From the NCBI GenBank assembly GCA_030693065.1, contig JAUYBL010000002.1, positions 1-64,000 on the forward strand: DNA of 64,000 nt. The letters are read 5' to 3'. This DNA comes from Methylococcaceae bacterium. Lineage in GTDB: Bacteria > Pseudomonadota > Gammaproteobacteria > Methylococcales > Methylomonadaceae. Below, one piece after another: positions 38,919-49,434 of the stretch; the stretch's first letter is position 1; the number at the start of each line of letters is the position of its first letter. The translations under genes were made by a program, and so were the position numbers. The notes beneath the pieces are model-generated. The model was not told the origin of the DNA. It was given only the letters and a program-made list of their open reading frames with translations, and did not search any database.

Positions 38919-39941
38919 TTACTTTTTAGCTTCAACTGCACCTAAACCAAATCCGCCGTTGTTTTCAGCACAAGTACGCTCATAGTGATCCAGTAGGACG
39001 TTTTTACCGGAATGTTTTGCGTGTTCCACTTCAAAATGCCAGCCGTTGGCGGCGTCTTTTTCCGTCCATTTACGAGCGGGAATAGTCACTGTAAACGGGC
39101 GAGTATAGACAGTGGGATCGGTCAGCACTGCTTCATAGTTGTAGCGGGTAGCGTCAGGAGAAAAGATGTATTTTTCTTGGATATGACCGTTTTCGCTGAT
39201 GAACTCGCCGGTTCTGCCAAACAATGCTTTACCATTTTGGTTGCTGACATCGACTATCAATGTATTGCCTTCCCAATGGCCGCGTGAGTCGCCGTTCCAT
39301 AATTTGATGTTATCCGGTAAGTGCGGTTTGCCATCCAAATGGATGATACGGGTTCCGGAATTGAAGAAGAAAACCACATAACCTGGATATTGCGCAATTT
39401 CGTAACCATGCCAGTACAAGGATTTTGGTATGCCTCCCGGCGCACATCTGGCTAGGGGTTCGACATATTGAGGCTTAACGGGGTTATGAAAATTTGCCTG
39501 GAATTCTTTTACTTTTTCTAACGCCCACGGTTGAAACGGGACTTGCCCATCCGCTGGATCGCTCACGCGACTGGGTGCGCGTTCATCGCGAGGAGGCAAC
39601 GGGCGACGGCGAGGTGCCGGATCGCCAGGGATGCCGCCTTGCGGATCGGTAAAGTTGTTATGGTTGGCGATAGTGTTTGACCAATGCCCCTGCACATCCG
39701 GTTGTCCATCAGGTAGTCGCTTTCCGGCCCACTTTCCCGACGCGATTTGGGGTACGGTTTTTTCTTGCTCAATGCCTGGATTTGCCCTCGGTTGTGTGGG
39801 GGCAGGTTGTTGCTCTTGTCCGGTCTTTGCTGATTGTGCTTTGGTTGCTTCTGCCGCAGTTCCGACAATAGGGGCAATTGCGATCGCTCCTAGTATCAGG
39901 CTCAATGCGGCGAGTTGCCGATGACTCATTCTGTATTTCAT
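38919..39941 (-). CDS. Secreted protein of unknown function (GDSRGHWEG family), long paralogue
   Basis: 340 residues. An N-terminal signal peptide (LAALSLILGAIAIAPIVGTAAEA) is followed by a Pro/Gln-rich linker and a domain starting DGQPDVQGHWSNT. The characteristic core is RIIHLDGKPH ... LWNGDSRGHWEGNTLIVDVSN, then a YEAVLTDPTVYTRPFTVTIP strand region. The same core occurs in the next gene, so they are paralogues. I know the pattern from many hypothetical secreted proteins found near DUF6152 genes; no activity is known to me. GAGGA lies 5 nt before the ATG. Two cysteines (in LARCAPGG and ERTCAENN) could form a disulfide. Confidence 0.8.
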   Translation of the reverse strand: MKYRMSHRQLAALSLILGAIAIAPIVGTAAEATKAQSAKTGQEQQPAPTQPRANPGIEQEKTVPQIASGKWAGKRLPDGQPDVQGHWSNTIANHNNFTDPQGGIPGDPAPRRRPLPPRDERAPSRVSDPADGQVPFQPWALEKVKEFQANFHNPVKPQYVEPLARCAPGGIPKSLYWHGYEIAQYPGYVVFFFNSGTRIIHLDGKPHLPDNIKLWNGDSRGHWEGNTLIVDVSNQNGKALFGRTGEFISENGHIQEKYIFSPDATRYNYEAVLTDPTVYTRPFTVTIPARKWTEKDAANGWHFEVEHAKHSGKNVLLDHYERTCAENNGGFGLGAVEAKK

Positions 39942-39997
39942 ATAATCCTCATATATTCTTTAAATATCCGAACCGTTGAGTAACTCAAAGTCAATTT

Positions 39998-40810
39998 TCA
40001 TTGTTTATCAGGTTTGGGCGGATAGGCGTCGTCGTAATCCAGTGTGAAACGATAATCTTCAATCAGCTGAAAGTTCTTTTCGCGATGACGGTTCAAGATC
40101 ACGCTGACCTCCCAAGGGCGGCTAAATACATTAGGGTCTTCGATGGTAGCTTTGTATTCAATGGTATTGGGATCGAGATATTTCCAGCGTTCGATAACAT
40201 GTAGAGCATCACTGTGATAATTACCGGCACGGTCAAACCAGGTTTTGTCGTTGAAATGCCTGACATCCACAATCAGCGTGTCGCCATCCCAATGACCACG
40301 GGAATCACCTAACCACCAGTCCCAGGGATCTTCCGGATGTTCGGAGCCATTGGTATAAACAGTACGAACAGAGTGGCCGAATTGATGCACGATATTTAGA
40401 TCGTTTGCACGTTGAAATATCTGAAACGGCTCAGGATAATAAATCCCGCGTGGCACACCTAAGGTCCAGCCTTTGGTTCTGGGATCATCCGTTTCCCTGG
40501 CTTCGAAATTCTTCTTCTTTTGTTCCAGTGCTTTAGGTAGATAAGGAATAACGTTGCCTTCTACGATACCTGGACCGGGCGGCGTATCCTTGCGGTTCGA
40601 ATGGGGTTCCAGATCGTAGTCTGCGGCACTGGTAGTTTGCCAAATCCCCGAAAAATCGGGTTTGCCGTTGCTTAAACGTGGAAATTTAACTCCAGCTGCA
40701 GCGGCATTCAAAGACGCCAATGGCAATACCAAGACGCTGGCAACCAGTAACAATGTCATGCCAGTTTTGCTAAATCGTGGCTGTTTTTTAAGTTGGTGTT
40801 TCAAGAACAT
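39998..40810 (-). CDS. Secreted protein of unknown function (GDSRGHWEG family), short paralogue
   Basis: 270 residues with a signal peptide (MTLLLVASVLVLPLASLNAAAA). The mature part begins FPRLSNGKPDFSGIWQTT and shares with the upstream-numbered neighbour the core WWLGDSRGHWDGDTLIVDVRHFNDKTWFDRAGN and IEDPNVFSRPWEVSVIL. No cysteine pair is present. An AGGAGA ribosome-binding site lies 5 nt before the ATG. It sits between the DUF6152 gene (34 nt) and the longer paralogue (56 nt), so the three are probably one transcript. Function unknown. Confidence 0.8.
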   Translation of the reverse strand: MFLKHQLKKQPRFSKTGMTLLLVASVLVLPLASLNAAAAGVKFPRLSNGKPDFSGIWQTTSAADYDLEPHSNRKDTPPGPGIVEGNVIPYLPKALEQKKKNFEARETDDPRTKGWTLGVPRGIYYPEPFQIFQRANDLNIVHQFGHSVRTVYTNGSEHPEDPWDWWLGDSRGHWDGDTLIVDVRHFNDKTWFDRAGNYHSDALHVIERWKYLDPNTIEYKATIEDPNVFSRPWEVSVILNRHREKNFQLIEDYRFTLDYDDAYPPKPDKQ

Positions 40811-40844
40811 ATCTCCTGATTTTTATTTTTAGATACCCACGCTA

Positions 40845-41282
40845 TTACTGAGCGGCACCCGCTACGCCGCCGGCATTAGGAGCATCTTGCGCGCCGCCAG
40901 TTTGATAGCTACGACCATCAGATAGAGAAGTGGTGACTGCATAGCCGAAGCTCTTACCATTCTTTGCACGATAGCCTTTAATAGAGACCTCTGTACCTGC
41001 CGGCAGGCCTTTTTTAGTAAGGCCTTTTTGCTTTAAAGAAAACGGCGCGCCGAATTCGAATCCCCAATTGGTCGACGTGCCATCTGGTCCTTTTACATCC
41101 AGATACAGCCAGCTATGTGGGTTTACCAGCTCAAACTTGGTCACAACGCCTTTTACTTCGACAGGTTGGTCGGCATCAAATTCAGCTGAAAAGGCATGAT
41201 GAGCATCAGCTGGTACAGCGCCTACCAAGCTGGTGAATAGCAGCACATTAGCTAAAGAGGTTTTCAAAAAGTGGCTAGACAT
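40845..41282 (-). CDS. DUF6152-family periplasmic protein
   Basis: About 145 residues from the ATG at 41282, which has GGAGA upstream and opens a clean signal peptide (MSSHFLKTSLANVLLFTSL ... ADA). The frame is open further upstream but without a ribosome-binding site. Mature protein starts HHAFSAEFDADQPVEVKGVV and includes NPHSWLYLDVKGPDG and GAPFSLKQKGLTKKGLPAGTEV, the DUF6152 pattern, an OB-like small beta-barrel. The paired N-terminal histidines might bind metal (inference). It leads the three-gene secreted cluster. Confidence 0.82.
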   Translation of the reverse strand: MSSHFLKTSLANVLLFTSLVGAVPADAHHAFSAEFDADQPVEVKGVVTKFELVNPHSWLYLDVKGPDGTSTNWGFEFGAPFSLKQKGLTKKGLPAGTEVSIKGYRAKNGKSFGYAVTTSLSDGRSYQTGGAQDAPNAGGVAGAAQ

Positions 41283-41761
41283 GATATTTCTCCAAAATAC
41301 GTAAAGATTAAATTGCAATTTATAAGATTCATTAATCAAGCACTTAATGTGCAGTAGCTGCTCCGGTAGCAAGACCACGATGATCCGATCAGGTTGATTA
41401 AGGATTCTCGGGTATTAGTGAAAGCAATATTGATGCCGCTCTAATATCCTTGGTTGTGGTACCAGAGGTTCTTAAGTAAGTGGCTGAATAAGAAAAGCTT
41501 TTGGAGAAAGGAATAATTATTATGTGGTAAATGAAAGTCTTTAATAACGATGTGACGTTTGTAACTGCTGTTTAATCAGCATGGCAGAAGCACAATCACA
41601 GTAGGGTTGTTGTTTTATGCACATCTTAATAGCGTCGCATCCTTCGCAAAAAATTGTGTCAAATACAGCGGTGGTTAGGTGTTATTTGTCTAGTCCGAAA
41701 CAGTTAATTTTGATATTGTCCAAGTCGAACCCAAAAGCTAATCGATTATTTGAGGAAGTGA
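41283..41761. promoter_or_regulatory. Divergent intergenic region
   Basis: About 480 bases between the DUF6152 trio and the DUF3465 gene. I see no convincing gene, RNA or repeat. Both flanking transcripts must start here; a ribosome-binding GAGGAAG lies just before the ATG at 41762. Confidence 0.4.
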
Positions 41762-42196
41762 ATGAAAAAATTATTGATCATCACAGTTGTTGCCATTTTG
41801 TATGTTGGCACGATTGCTAATGGCAGTTATGCAGTGGGCGAGGCGGTTGCAGTTAGCCAAGACAGTGAGCAATTATTGGCTGAAGCTTATAAGACGCAGC
41901 GTAGTGATTTTCAAGTTCAGGGCACGGCTTCGATCGTCAAACTGCTTGCCGACGATAACAACGGCAGCCGACATCAGCGATTTCTTGTTCGACTTAATTC
42001 AGGGCAGACTTTGCTAATCGCGCACAACACAAGCCTTGCTGCACGAATTGACGATCTTAAAGAAGGAGATAGCGTCGAGTTTTATGGTGAATATGAGTGG
42101 AATAATAAAGGTGGCGTTATCCATTGGACGCACCGCGACCCCAAAGGTCACCATGTTTCAGGTTGGATTAAACATTCTGGTCGAATTTATCAGTGA
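41762..42196 (+). CDS. DUF3465-family secreted protein
   Basis: 144 residues. Signal peptide MKKLLIITVVAILYVGTIANGSYA. The domain shows HQRFLVRLNSGQTLLIAHNTSLAARIDDLKEGDSVEFYGEYEWNNKGGVIHWTHRDPKGHH, the DUF3465 signature and an OB-fold-like pattern; nuclease-associated proteins often carry it. The His-rich end (HWTHRDPKGHHVSGWIKH) could bind metal. GAGGAAG provides the ribosome-binding site. It is followed 23 nt later by the cold-shock/excalibur gene, which also reads toward nucleic acid or calcium binding. Function unknown. Confidence 0.82.
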   Translation: MKKLLIITVVAILYVGTIANGSYAVGEAVAVSQDSEQLLAEAYKTQRSDFQVQGTASIVKLLADDNNGSRHQRFLVRLNSGQTLLIAHNTSLAARIDDLKEGDSVEFYGEYEWNNKGGVIHWTHRDPKGHHVSGWIKHSGRIYQ

Positions 42197-42219
42197 TTGA
42201 GCTGTAAGAGTTTAAAGCT

Positions 42220-42846
42220 ATGCAGAAAGGCATCGTAAAGCAATGGATTGACGACAAGGGATTTGGTTTTATCCAAATTGGAAACGACGATGAACACGTT
42301 TTTTTGCATATTTCTGCACTGCAAAGATCAGCGCGAAGACCAATAGTTGGCGACATTATTTATTGTAGTGTTGAGGTGGACATAAATGGACGTAAAAAAG
42401 CTACCAACGCAAGCATCGAAGGAGTAATGAGTGTGTTTGTAGAAACGCCGGTTACGCCTCTAAAAATAAGCAACAAACAAAAGGCACCATCAAGAGATTA
42501 TGCTTACCGTTCGCGATCTCGCATATCAACTAAAAGTAAGAACAGTGGAGTTCTTTCAAAAGTTCTAATGATTATGATGGTGTTTTCTGTTGTATTTTTT
42601 ACGCATAAATACAAGACGGATAATCATTTTCCGGAAGTGTCGTTGCAGTCTTTTATGGCTTCAGAATCCGAGTCAAAGGTTGAAAACCTAGTTATAAATG
42701 ATCGTTTTCAATGCTCCGGCAAAACTAGATGTGCGCAGATGACATCATGTGAAGAAGCTATGTTTTACCTGAAAAACTGCCCAGGCAGCGTGACAGACGG
42801 GGATGGCGATGGTCTTCCATGCGAAGATCAGTGGTGTGGGCATTGA
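42220..42846 (+). CDS. Cold-shock domain / membrane span / excalibur domain protein
   Basis: 208 residues with an odd mix. Residues 1-65 are a cold-shock (OB, RNA/DNA-binding) domain: KGIVKQWIDDKGFGFIQIG and HVFLHISALQ. A basic Ser/Arg/Lys linker follows, then one membrane helix (VLMIMMVFSVVFFTH, about 112-126). The C-terminal 45 residues are an excalibur domain, with CSGKTRCAQMTSCEEAMFYLKNCPG and the calcium-loop DGDGDGLPCEDQWC. Topology would put the nucleic-acid-binding part in the cytoplasm and the calcium-binding part outside. Role unknown; such combinations are known but uncharacterised. Confidence 0.85.
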   Translation: MQKGIVKQWIDDKGFGFIQIGNDDEHVFLHISALQRSARRPIVGDIIYCSVEVDINGRKKATNASIEGVMSVFVETPVTPLKISNKQKAPSRDYAYRSRSRISTKSKNSGVLSKVLMIMMVFSVVFFTHKYKTDNHFPEVSLQSFMASESESKVENLVINDRFQCSGKTRCAQMTSCEEAMFYLKNCPGSVTDGDGDGLPCEDQWCGH

Positions 42847-42905
42847 AACACCCACACTTCCCCATGGATTTGTAATAACAGTCTCTATATTTCAAGGAAA
42901 TCCAG

Positions 42906-44027
42906 ATGAACCAAACGTTAAACAATAATTACGGAAAAAAACTGCGCGGCGTCAATCTGGGTGGTTGGTTGGTGCTGGAAAAATGGATGACACCGAGTGT
43001 TTTTGAAGGCTTACAAGCTGCCGATGAAACCACTTACTGCGTTGAACTAGGTGATCGTGCCGATGAAATACTTAAGCAACATTGGAATACCTTTATTACC
43101 CGCGATGACTTTGCCTGGTTGGCGCAGCGGGGCATTAATGCGGTGCGAATTCCTGTGGGACATTGGATATTTGGGCCGGGTTATCCTTATCACAGAACTT
43201 ATGGCGATAATTCTGAGCCTTTTGTAGTGGGTGGTATTGAGGTGCTGGATCGTGCTTTTGATTGGGCTGAGGAGGTTGGTTTAGCGATAGTGTTGGATTT
43301 ACACGCCGCACCTGGATGTCAAAACGGCTTTGACAACGGCGGCATTCAAGACGTGTGCGAATGGCACACTCAGCCTGAATACATTAATTTTTCATTGCTT
43401 GTGCTAGAGCGTTTAGCTCAGCGCTATCAACAACATCCTGCTTTGCATGCCATCGAAGTGCTCAATGAGCCGCGCTGGGATATACCCACGGATGTACTTA
43501 AAGACTTTTACTTTAATGCTTATCAGCGCATTCGCCTGTATTGCCAGCCTGAAGATGTGGCGGTGGTATTTCATGATGGCTTTAGGTCATTTCATGAGTT
43601 CAAAGGCTTTATCAGTCAGCCGGAATTTAGCAATGTGGTGTTTGATATTCATCGTTATCAATGTTTTGTGCGCGAGGATATTGATACCGACATATACGGG
43701 CACATCCACAAAGCGGCAATTGATTGGAAAAACGAAGCAGATGAAATCATCAATGAGTTGGGCCAGCCTGTCTATTTAGCCGAATGGAGTTTGGGGCTTG
43801 ATTTGAAGATAGTATCGCTGTGGGCCGAAGGGCCGTTTAATCACGCATTAGAAAATATGGATGATTTCCAAATGGATGTTGCCTATCGCGGTTATGCGGC
43901 TGCGCAGTTGCTTACCTTTGAGAAGTATTTGGGCTGGTTTTTTTGGAGTTACAAAACAGAAACCGCACCCGCTTGGTGTTTTCGTGACTGTGTTGAGAAG
44001 GGCTGGTTACCTGATCGATTTGCTTGA
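42906..44027 (+). CDS. Glycoside hydrolase family 5, exo-beta-1,3-glucanase-like
   Basis: 373 residues, TIM barrel. The start KLRGVNLGGWLVLEKWMTPS is typical of the GH5 exo-glucanase subgroup. The acid/base Glu is in EVLNEPRWD and the nucleophile Glu in VYLAEWSLGLD; RIPVGHW and DLHAAPGCQNG are further family motifs. There is no signal peptide, so it probably acts in the cytoplasm. Substrate is most likely a beta-glucan or short beta-glucoside. It lies 59 nt after the excalibur gene and about 80 nt before xfp, perhaps joined to carbohydrate turnover. Active-site residues intact. Confidence 0.9.
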   Translation: MNQTLNNNYGKKLRGVNLGGWLVLEKWMTPSVFEGLQAADETTYCVELGDRADEILKQHWNTFITRDDFAWLAQRGINAVRIPVGHWIFGPGYPYHRTYGDNSEPFVVGGIEVLDRAFDWAEEVGLAIVLDLHAAPGCQNGFDNGGIQDVCEWHTQPEYINFSLLVLERLAQRYQQHPALHAIEVLNEPRWDIPTDVLKDFYFNAYQRIRLYCQPEDVAVVFHDGFRSFHEFKGFISQPEFSNVVFDIHRYQCFVREDIDTDIYGHIHKAAIDWKNEADEIINELGQPVYLAEWSLGLDLKIVSLWAEGPFNHALENMDDFQMDVAYRGYAAAQLLTFEKYLGWFFWSYKTETAPAWCFRDCVEKGWLPDRFA

Positions 44028-44105
44028 TGATTTCAGCTTGGTCGATGATTTTGTGAACTACACTACACTTATTAAATTTAATATTTCCCTCTAAAGAGAA
44101 CAGCC

Positions 44106-46493
44106 ATGACAACTCCCAACAGTGCTAATACGTCGTTGACGACGGAAGAAGTCCATTTATTGAATGCCTATTGGAGTGCCTGTAATTACTTGGCAGCCGG
44201 CATGATTTATTTACAAGATAATCCTCTGCTAAAAGAACCACTTAAACCTGAACATATTAAAAATCGCTTGCTAGGTCATTGGGGTTCCAGTCCCGGTTTA
44301 AGTTTCATGTATGTGCATTTGAATCGGCTGATTAACAAATATGATCTCAATGCTTTATTTATGGCCGGTCCAGGTCATGGTGCGCCAGGTTTATTGGGGC
44401 CAATTTATCTGGAAGGCACTTATGCAGAGGTTTACCCCAACAAAGGCGAAGATGAAGAAGGCTTGTTGCAATTCTTCAAGGAATTTTCATTTCCAGGCGG
44501 TATTGGCAGTCATTGTACACCGGAGATGCCTGGCTCCATCCATGAAGGCGGTGAGCTGGGTTACAGTATTTCCCACGCTTATGGTGCCGCGTTTGATAAT
44601 CCAGACTTAATTGTGGCTGTGGCCGTAGGTGATGGCGAGTCAGAAACAGGTCCACTGGCTACATCTTGGCATAGCAATAAATTTCTCAACCCGATTCGTG
44701 ATGGTGCGGTGTTGCCGATACTCCATCTTAACGGTTATAAAATTAACAACCCGACCATACTGTCGCGGGTTTCTCACGAGGAGCTGGAGCAGCTGTTTCA
44801 AGGTTATGGATATACGCCTTACTTTGTTGAAGGCAGTGACCCGGAAACTATGCATCAACTGATGGCAAGCACGCTGGAAACCTGTGTGCTCGAGATTCGC
44901 CGAATTCAAGAACACGCACGCAGCACGGGTGATTCAACAAGACCGCGTTGGCCGATGATCGTTTTGCGCAGTCCCAAAGGCTGGACCGGACCAAAAGAAG
45001 TCGATGGTCACAAAGTGGAAGGTTTTTGGCGTTCACATCAAGTGCCATTGAGTAGCGTCAAAGAAAACCCTCAGCATCTTAAACAGTTGGAAGACTGGTT
45101 ACGCAGCTATAAGCCTGAGCAATTGTTTGATGCCAATGGCACGTTGATCCCAGCCCTGAAAGCCTTAGCGCCCAAAGGCAATCGCCGCATGAGTGCAAAC
45201 GCCCATACCAACGGTGGCTTGCTGCGTAAAGCATTACGCATGCCTGATTTTCGCGACTATGCGCTTGCATTGGAAAAACCCGGCAACGTTTCTGCTGAAA
45301 ACACCCGACCTCTGGGTAAGTTTTTACGAGACATCATGAGAGAAAACATGACTAACTTCCGCGTGTTTGGGCCAGATGAAAATAGCTCGAACAAACTGGA
45401 TGATGTGTACGCCGTCAGCAAAAAAACCTGGCTGGCTGATCGTTTTCCGGAAGATACCGATGGTGGCGAGTTATCTGCCGATGGTCGCGTCATGGAAATG
45501 TTGTCTGAACATACTTTGGAAGGTTGGCTGGAAGGCTATTTGTTAACGGGGCGTCACGGCTTTTTTTCCACCTATGAAGCGTTTGTGCACGTGATTGACT
45601 CGATGTTCAATCAACATGCCAAATGGTTGGCGATGGCTAAAGCTGTATCCTGGCGCGCGCCTGTTTCCTCACTCAACTTGCTGATTACCTCAACCGTTTG
45701 GCGCCAAGATCACAACGGTTTTACTCATCAAGACCCCGGCTTTTTGGATCTGGTCGTCAACAAAAGCTCCGAGGTGACACGGATCTATCTACCGCCCGAC
45801 GTCAATTGCTTACTGTCGGTTGCTAATCATTGTTTGAATAGCACCAATTACATCAACGTGATTGTCTGCGACAAACAAAAGCATCTCCAATACCTGGATA
45901 TGGATGCAGCGATCAAGCATTGCACCAAAGGCATCGGTATTTGGGAATGGGCCAGCAGTGATGGTAACGCCGAGCCTGACTTAGTAATGGCAAGTGCCGG
46001 GGATATTCCGACTAAAGAAGCATTAGCCGCCACCGCCTTGCTGCGTGAATTTTTTCCGGACATTAAAATTCGGTTTATTAACGTCGTGGATTTGTACAAA
46101 TTGGCACCGACCAGCGAGCATCCGCATGGCTTGTCAGATCGTGATTTTGATAGTCTGTTTACTTTGAATAAACCGATCATTTTCAATTTCCACGGTTATC
46201 CATGGCTGATTCACCGCCTGGCTTATCGTCGTAATAATCATAAAAACCTGCATGTGCGCGGCTACAAAGAAAAAGGCAGCATCAACACGCCACTGGAACT
46301 GGCCATTCAAAATGAAATCGACCGTTTCAGTCTGGCCATTGACGCTATTGATCGTATTCCAGCCCTGCAAATTTCAGGTGCGCATGTAAAACAAAAACTG
46401 CGTGATCGTCAGATTGAATGTCGGGCATATGCCTATGAGCATGGTACTGACAGACCGGAAGAAGATCATTGGCAATGGCCGGGTTCAGTTTAG
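44106..46493 (+). CDS. xfp: Xylulose-5-phosphate/fructose-6-phosphate phosphoketolase
   Basis: 795 residues, thiamine-dependent. It splits xylulose-5-P (and often fructose-6-P) with phosphate to acetyl-P and a triose- or tetrose-P. Motifs: [50 protein letters not shown] (ThDP) and [21 protein letters not shown]. Standard length. ackA begins 18 nt after its stop, giving acetate and ATP, a route used by ribulose-monophosphate methanotrophs to gain acetyl units without carbon loss. Regulation cannot be read from the sequence. Confidence 0.97.
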   Translation: MTTPNSANTSLTTEEVHLLNAYWSACNYLAAGMIYLQDNPLLKEPLKPEHIKNRLLGHWGSSPGLSFMYVHLNRLINKYDLNALFMAGPGHGAPGLLGPIYLEGTYAEVYPNKGEDEEGLLQFFKEFSFPGGIGSHCTPEMPGSIHEGGELGYSISHAYGAAFDNPDLIVAVAVGDGESETGPLATSWHSNKFLNPIRDGAVLPILHLNGYKINNPTILSRVSHEELEQLFQGYGYTPYFVEGSDPETMHQLMASTLETCVLEIRRIQEHARSTGDSTRPRWPMIVLRSPKGWTGPKEVDGHKVEGFWRSHQVPLSSVKENPQHLKQLEDWLRSYKPEQLFDANGTLIPALKALAPKGNRRMSANAHTNGGLLRKALRMPDFRDYALALEKPGNVSAENTRPLGKFLRDIMRENMTNFRVFGPDENSSNKLDDVYAVSKKTWLADRFPEDTDGGELSADGRVMEMLSEHTLEGWLEGYLLTGRHGFFSTYEAFVHVIDSMFNQHAKWLAMAKAVSWRAPVSSLNLLITSTVWRQDHNGFTHQDPGFLDLVVNKSSEVTRIYLPPDVNCLLSVANHCLNSTNYINVIVCDKQKHLQYLDMDAAIKHCTKGIGIWEWASSDGNAEPDLVMASAGDIPTKEALAATALLREFFPDIKIRFINVVDLYKLAPTSEHPHGLSDRDFDSLFTLNKPIIFNFHGYPWLIHRLAYRRNNHKNLHVRGYKEKGSINTPLELAIQNEIDRFSLAIDAIDRIPALQISGAHVKQKLRDRQIECRAYAYEHGTDRPEEDHWQWPGSV

Positions 46494-46511
46494 ACCAACC
46501 GACTAAGCATC

Positions 46512-47699
46512 ATGAGTGCCTGCCTGCTGGTCATTAATGCCGGTTCATCCAGCATCAAATTTACGCTGTATGGCTTGGTTGAAAATCATCATCTTGTTGT
46601 TGAATTAAACGGGCAAGTGGCGGGCATAGGCGATCAAGGGCAATTTACCGCCTCTGACGCTGCTGGCGACAGCCTAGTTGTCCAGCAGCTGCCGCCCCAC
46701 TCAGCAGATAAACACAGTCAGGCCTTTGAGGTTATTTATCAGTGGTTGTTAGGTTATTTACAGGGCCGGACGTTGGTAGCAGTGGGGCATCGAATTGTCC
46801 ATGGCGGGCAGCTTTATGCAGCCCCCGTGTTAATCGACGATCGAGTATTTAAGCATCTTGAAGCCCTAATCCCGCTGGCTCCACTGCATCAGCCACACAA
46901 TCTTGCCCCTATTCGTGAATTACAAAAGATTTCCCCGACCTTGCCGCAAATCGCCTGTTTTGATACGGCTTTCCATTTTACGCAACCAGAAGTTGCTCAT
47001 CGTCTTGCTTTACCGAGAAAGTTCACTGAGGCCGGTCTGCGGCGTTATGGTTTTCATGGGCTATCGTATGAATATATTGCCAATTTGCTCCCGCAATTAA
47101 AGCTTGCTGGTGCGCGCGTTATTGTTGCGCATCTTGGCAGTGGTGCCAGTCTTTGCGCGTTAAAAGATGGCCGAAGTGTGGCGACGAGCATGGGTTTTTC
47201 ACCATTAGATGGTTTGGTGATGGGCACACGCTGTGGCAGCCTTGATCCGGGTGTATTGTTGTATTTGATGGATCATTACCAAATGGATGCCCGAGCGCTG
47301 GAGAAATTGCTGTATTTTCAATCGGGATTGCTGGGGATTTCCGGTATTTCTTCCGATATGACTAGCTTGTTAGCCAGTTCAGATCCGCATGCCTGTGAAG
47401 CCGTTGAATCATTCGTGTATCGAGTAACACGCGAACTGGGTTCATTGGCCGCCGCGCTAGGTGGACTGGATGCGCTGATATTTACCGGCGGTATCGGTGA
47501 ACATTCTGTAATTATTCGCCAGCGTATTTGTCAGCAAGCCGCTTGGTTAGGCGTCGGTCTCGATGACAACGCCAACCAACAACAAGAACCGCGATTTTGC
47601 ATTTCAAAAGCAGCTTCTACAGTTGCTACATGGGTGGTACAAACCGATGAGAATCTGATGATTGCTCGTCATACCTTGAAATTACTCATTAGCAAATAG
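46512..47699 (+). CDS. ackA: Acetate kinase
   Basis: 395 residues. It converts acetyl-P plus ADP to acetate plus ATP and back. Motifs: VINAGSSSIKFTLY, HRIVHGG, FDTAFH, RRYGFHGLSYEY, VAHLGSGASLCALKDGRS (ATP site) and FTGGIGEHS. Complete and of usual length. It directly follows xfp, so acetyl-P from phosphoketolase is the natural substrate. No phosphotransacetylase gene is near, so how acetyl-CoA is fed, if at all, is unknown. Confidence 0.97.
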   Translation: MSACLLVINAGSSSIKFTLYGLVENHHLVVELNGQVAGIGDQGQFTASDAAGDSLVVQQLPPHSADKHSQAFEVIYQWLLGYLQGRTLVAVGHRIVHGGQLYAAPVLIDDRVFKHLEALIPLAPLHQPHNLAPIRELQKISPTLPQIACFDTAFHFTQPEVAHRLALPRKFTEAGLRRYGFHGLSYEYIANLLPQLKLAGARVIVAHLGSGASLCALKDGRSVATSMGFSPLDGLVMGTRCGSLDPGVLLYLMDHYQMDARALEKLLYFQSGLLGISGISSDMTSLLASSDPHACEAVESFVYRVTRELGSLAAALGGLDALIFTGGIGEHSVIIRQRICQQAAWLGVGLDDNANQQQEPRFCISKAASTVATWVVQTDENLMIARHTLKLLISK

Positions 47700-47871
47700 A
47701 CACCTGAATTATCAGTAGATTTTGATTAAACCTGTATAGGTTATTTGTATCAAAAGTAAGGCTTTTATTGTAATTTTATAAGCAAATGCTAATATTCTGC
47801 TTTTCAAGCATTTTTGATGATGCTTATTTCAAATGGTTCGCAAGTCAGAACGTTTTTTTGAGGAGAAAAGT

Positions 47872-49434
47872 ATGATTACAGACGGAGTAGTGGAATTATC
47901 ACGCTGGCAATTTGCGGTAACGTCTTTGTATCACTTTTTGTTTGTGCCATTGACGTTGGGGTTGTCGTTTTTGCTGGCGATTATGGAATCAACCTACGTC
48001 ATGACCGGCCGGGAGATTTACAAAGACATGACCCAGTTTTGGGGCAAGTTATTTGGGATCAATTTTGCACTGGGGGTAGCGACTGGGCTGACGATGGAAT
48101 TTCAGTTTGGTATGAACTGGTCATACTTTTCTCAGTATGTCGGTGATATTTTTGGGGCGCCGCTGGCGATTGAAGGCTTAATGGCTTTTTTTTTGGAGTC
48201 TACCTTTGTCGGCCTGTTTTTCTTTGGCTGGGACAAATTAGGTAAAGGTCAGCATCTGGTAGTTACTTGGCTGGTGGCTTTGGGCACCAATTTGTCCGCA
48301 TTGTGGATTTTGGTTGCCAATGGTTGGATGCAGAATCCGGTAGGTTCGGAATTCAACTATGAAACTATGCGTATGGAAATCACCAGCTTTGCTGATCTGA
48401 TATTCAATCCGGCGGCGCAGGTCAAGTTTGTGCATACCGTAGCCGCAGGTTACACCACTGCGTCGGCGTTTGTATTGGGTATCAGCGCGTATTACATGCT
48501 TAAAGGCCGTGATGCCGCATTTGCACAACGGTCGTACACCATCGCGGCGGGCTTTGGTCTGGCGGCGGTATTGTCAGTTATTGTCCTGGGTGATGAGAGC
48601 GGCTACACTGATGGTGAGGTGCAAAAAGCGAAACTAGCAGCTATAGAGGCAGAATGGCATACCGAAGAGCCGCCAGCGGCATTTACCGTCATTGGCATAC
48701 CTGATCAAGAAACGATGGAAACGCACTACGCGATTAAAATACCTTGGGTTCTTGGGCTGATTGGTACTCGATCAATTGACGAACCGATTACCGGGCTGTC
48801 AGAGATTTTGGTAAAAAATCGGTTGCGGGTGCGTGAGGGTATAAATGCTTACAAATTGTTACAGTTGTTAAGAGACGGTGATAAAAGTACTCAAACACGT
48901 GCTCAGTTTGAACACTACAGAAAGGACTTAGGTTATGGGTTATTACTTAAGCGTTATACCGACAATATAGCCGATGCCACTGATCAACAAATCGAGCAAG
49001 CTGCCCAGTACTCAATGCCGCGGGTATTACCGTTGTTTTGGACATTTAGAGTTATGGTCATCTGTGGTTTTATCAGCTTAGCCGTATTCGGCTTGGCGTT
49101 TGTTGCCAGTTCAATTCGTAAATGCAGGCAGACATGGCTGTTACGTTTAAGTCTGTACACCATTCCCTTGCCTTGGATTGCCTGTGAAATGGGCTGGTTT
49201 GTGGCAGAAGTAGGGAGGCAGCCTTGGACAATTGCCGAGATTTTACCTACCTTTTTAAGTGCCTCGTCTTTATCTGAGATGGATTTATATATCAGTCTGG
49301 CCGGTTATGTTGGCTTGTATACGGTGTTCTTGATCATAGAAATGTTTCTTATGCTCAAGTTCATTAAATTGGGCCCCAGCAGTTTGCATAAAGGCCGCTA
49401 TCACTTTGAAATCGCAGAAGGAGCAGTACGATGA
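47872..49434 (+). CDS. cydA: Cytochrome bd quinol oxidase subunit I
   Basis: About 520 residues from the ATG at 47872, with AGGAG 6 nt upstream; the frame is open from 47833 but lacks support there. Heme ligands are visible: His in [13 protein letters not shown] and His in [22 protein letters not shown] near the C-terminus and the long quinol (Q) loop are those of the E. coli-type long-Q enzyme. It oxidises quinol and reduces O2 with high affinity at low oxygen. cydB overlaps its end by 4 nt. It is in line with xfp-ackA, which suggests a low-oxygen module. Confidence 0.96.
   Translation: MITDGVVELSRWQFAVTSLYHFLFVPLTLGLSFLLAIMESTYVMTGREIYKDMTQFWGKLFGINFALGVATGLTMEFQFGMNWSYFSQYVGDIFGAPLAIEGLMAFFLESTFVGLFFFGWDKLGKGQHLVVTWLVALGTNLSALWILVANGWMQNPVGSEFNYETMRMEITSFADLIFNPAAQVKFVHTVAAGYTTASAFVLGISAYYMLKGRDAAFAQRSYTIAAGFGLAAVLSVIVLGDESGYTDGEVQKAKLAAIEAEWHTEEPPAAFTVIGIPDQETMETHYAIKIPWVLGLIGTRSIDEPITGLSEILVKNRLRVREGINAYKLLQLLRDGDKSTQTRAQFEHYRKDLGYGLLLKRYTDNIADATDQQIEQAAQYSMPRVLPLFWTFRVMVICGFISLAVFGLAFVASSIRKCRQTWLLRLSLYTIPLPWIACEMGWFVAEVGRQPWTIAEILPTFLSASSLSEMDLYISLAGYVGLYTVFLIIEMFLMLKFIKLGPSSLHKGRYHFEIAEGAVR

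Noticed and set aside
47700-47871. FNR-type operator before cydA
   Set aside because: Partial TTGAT-like and ATCAA-like words occur but not with the right spacing.
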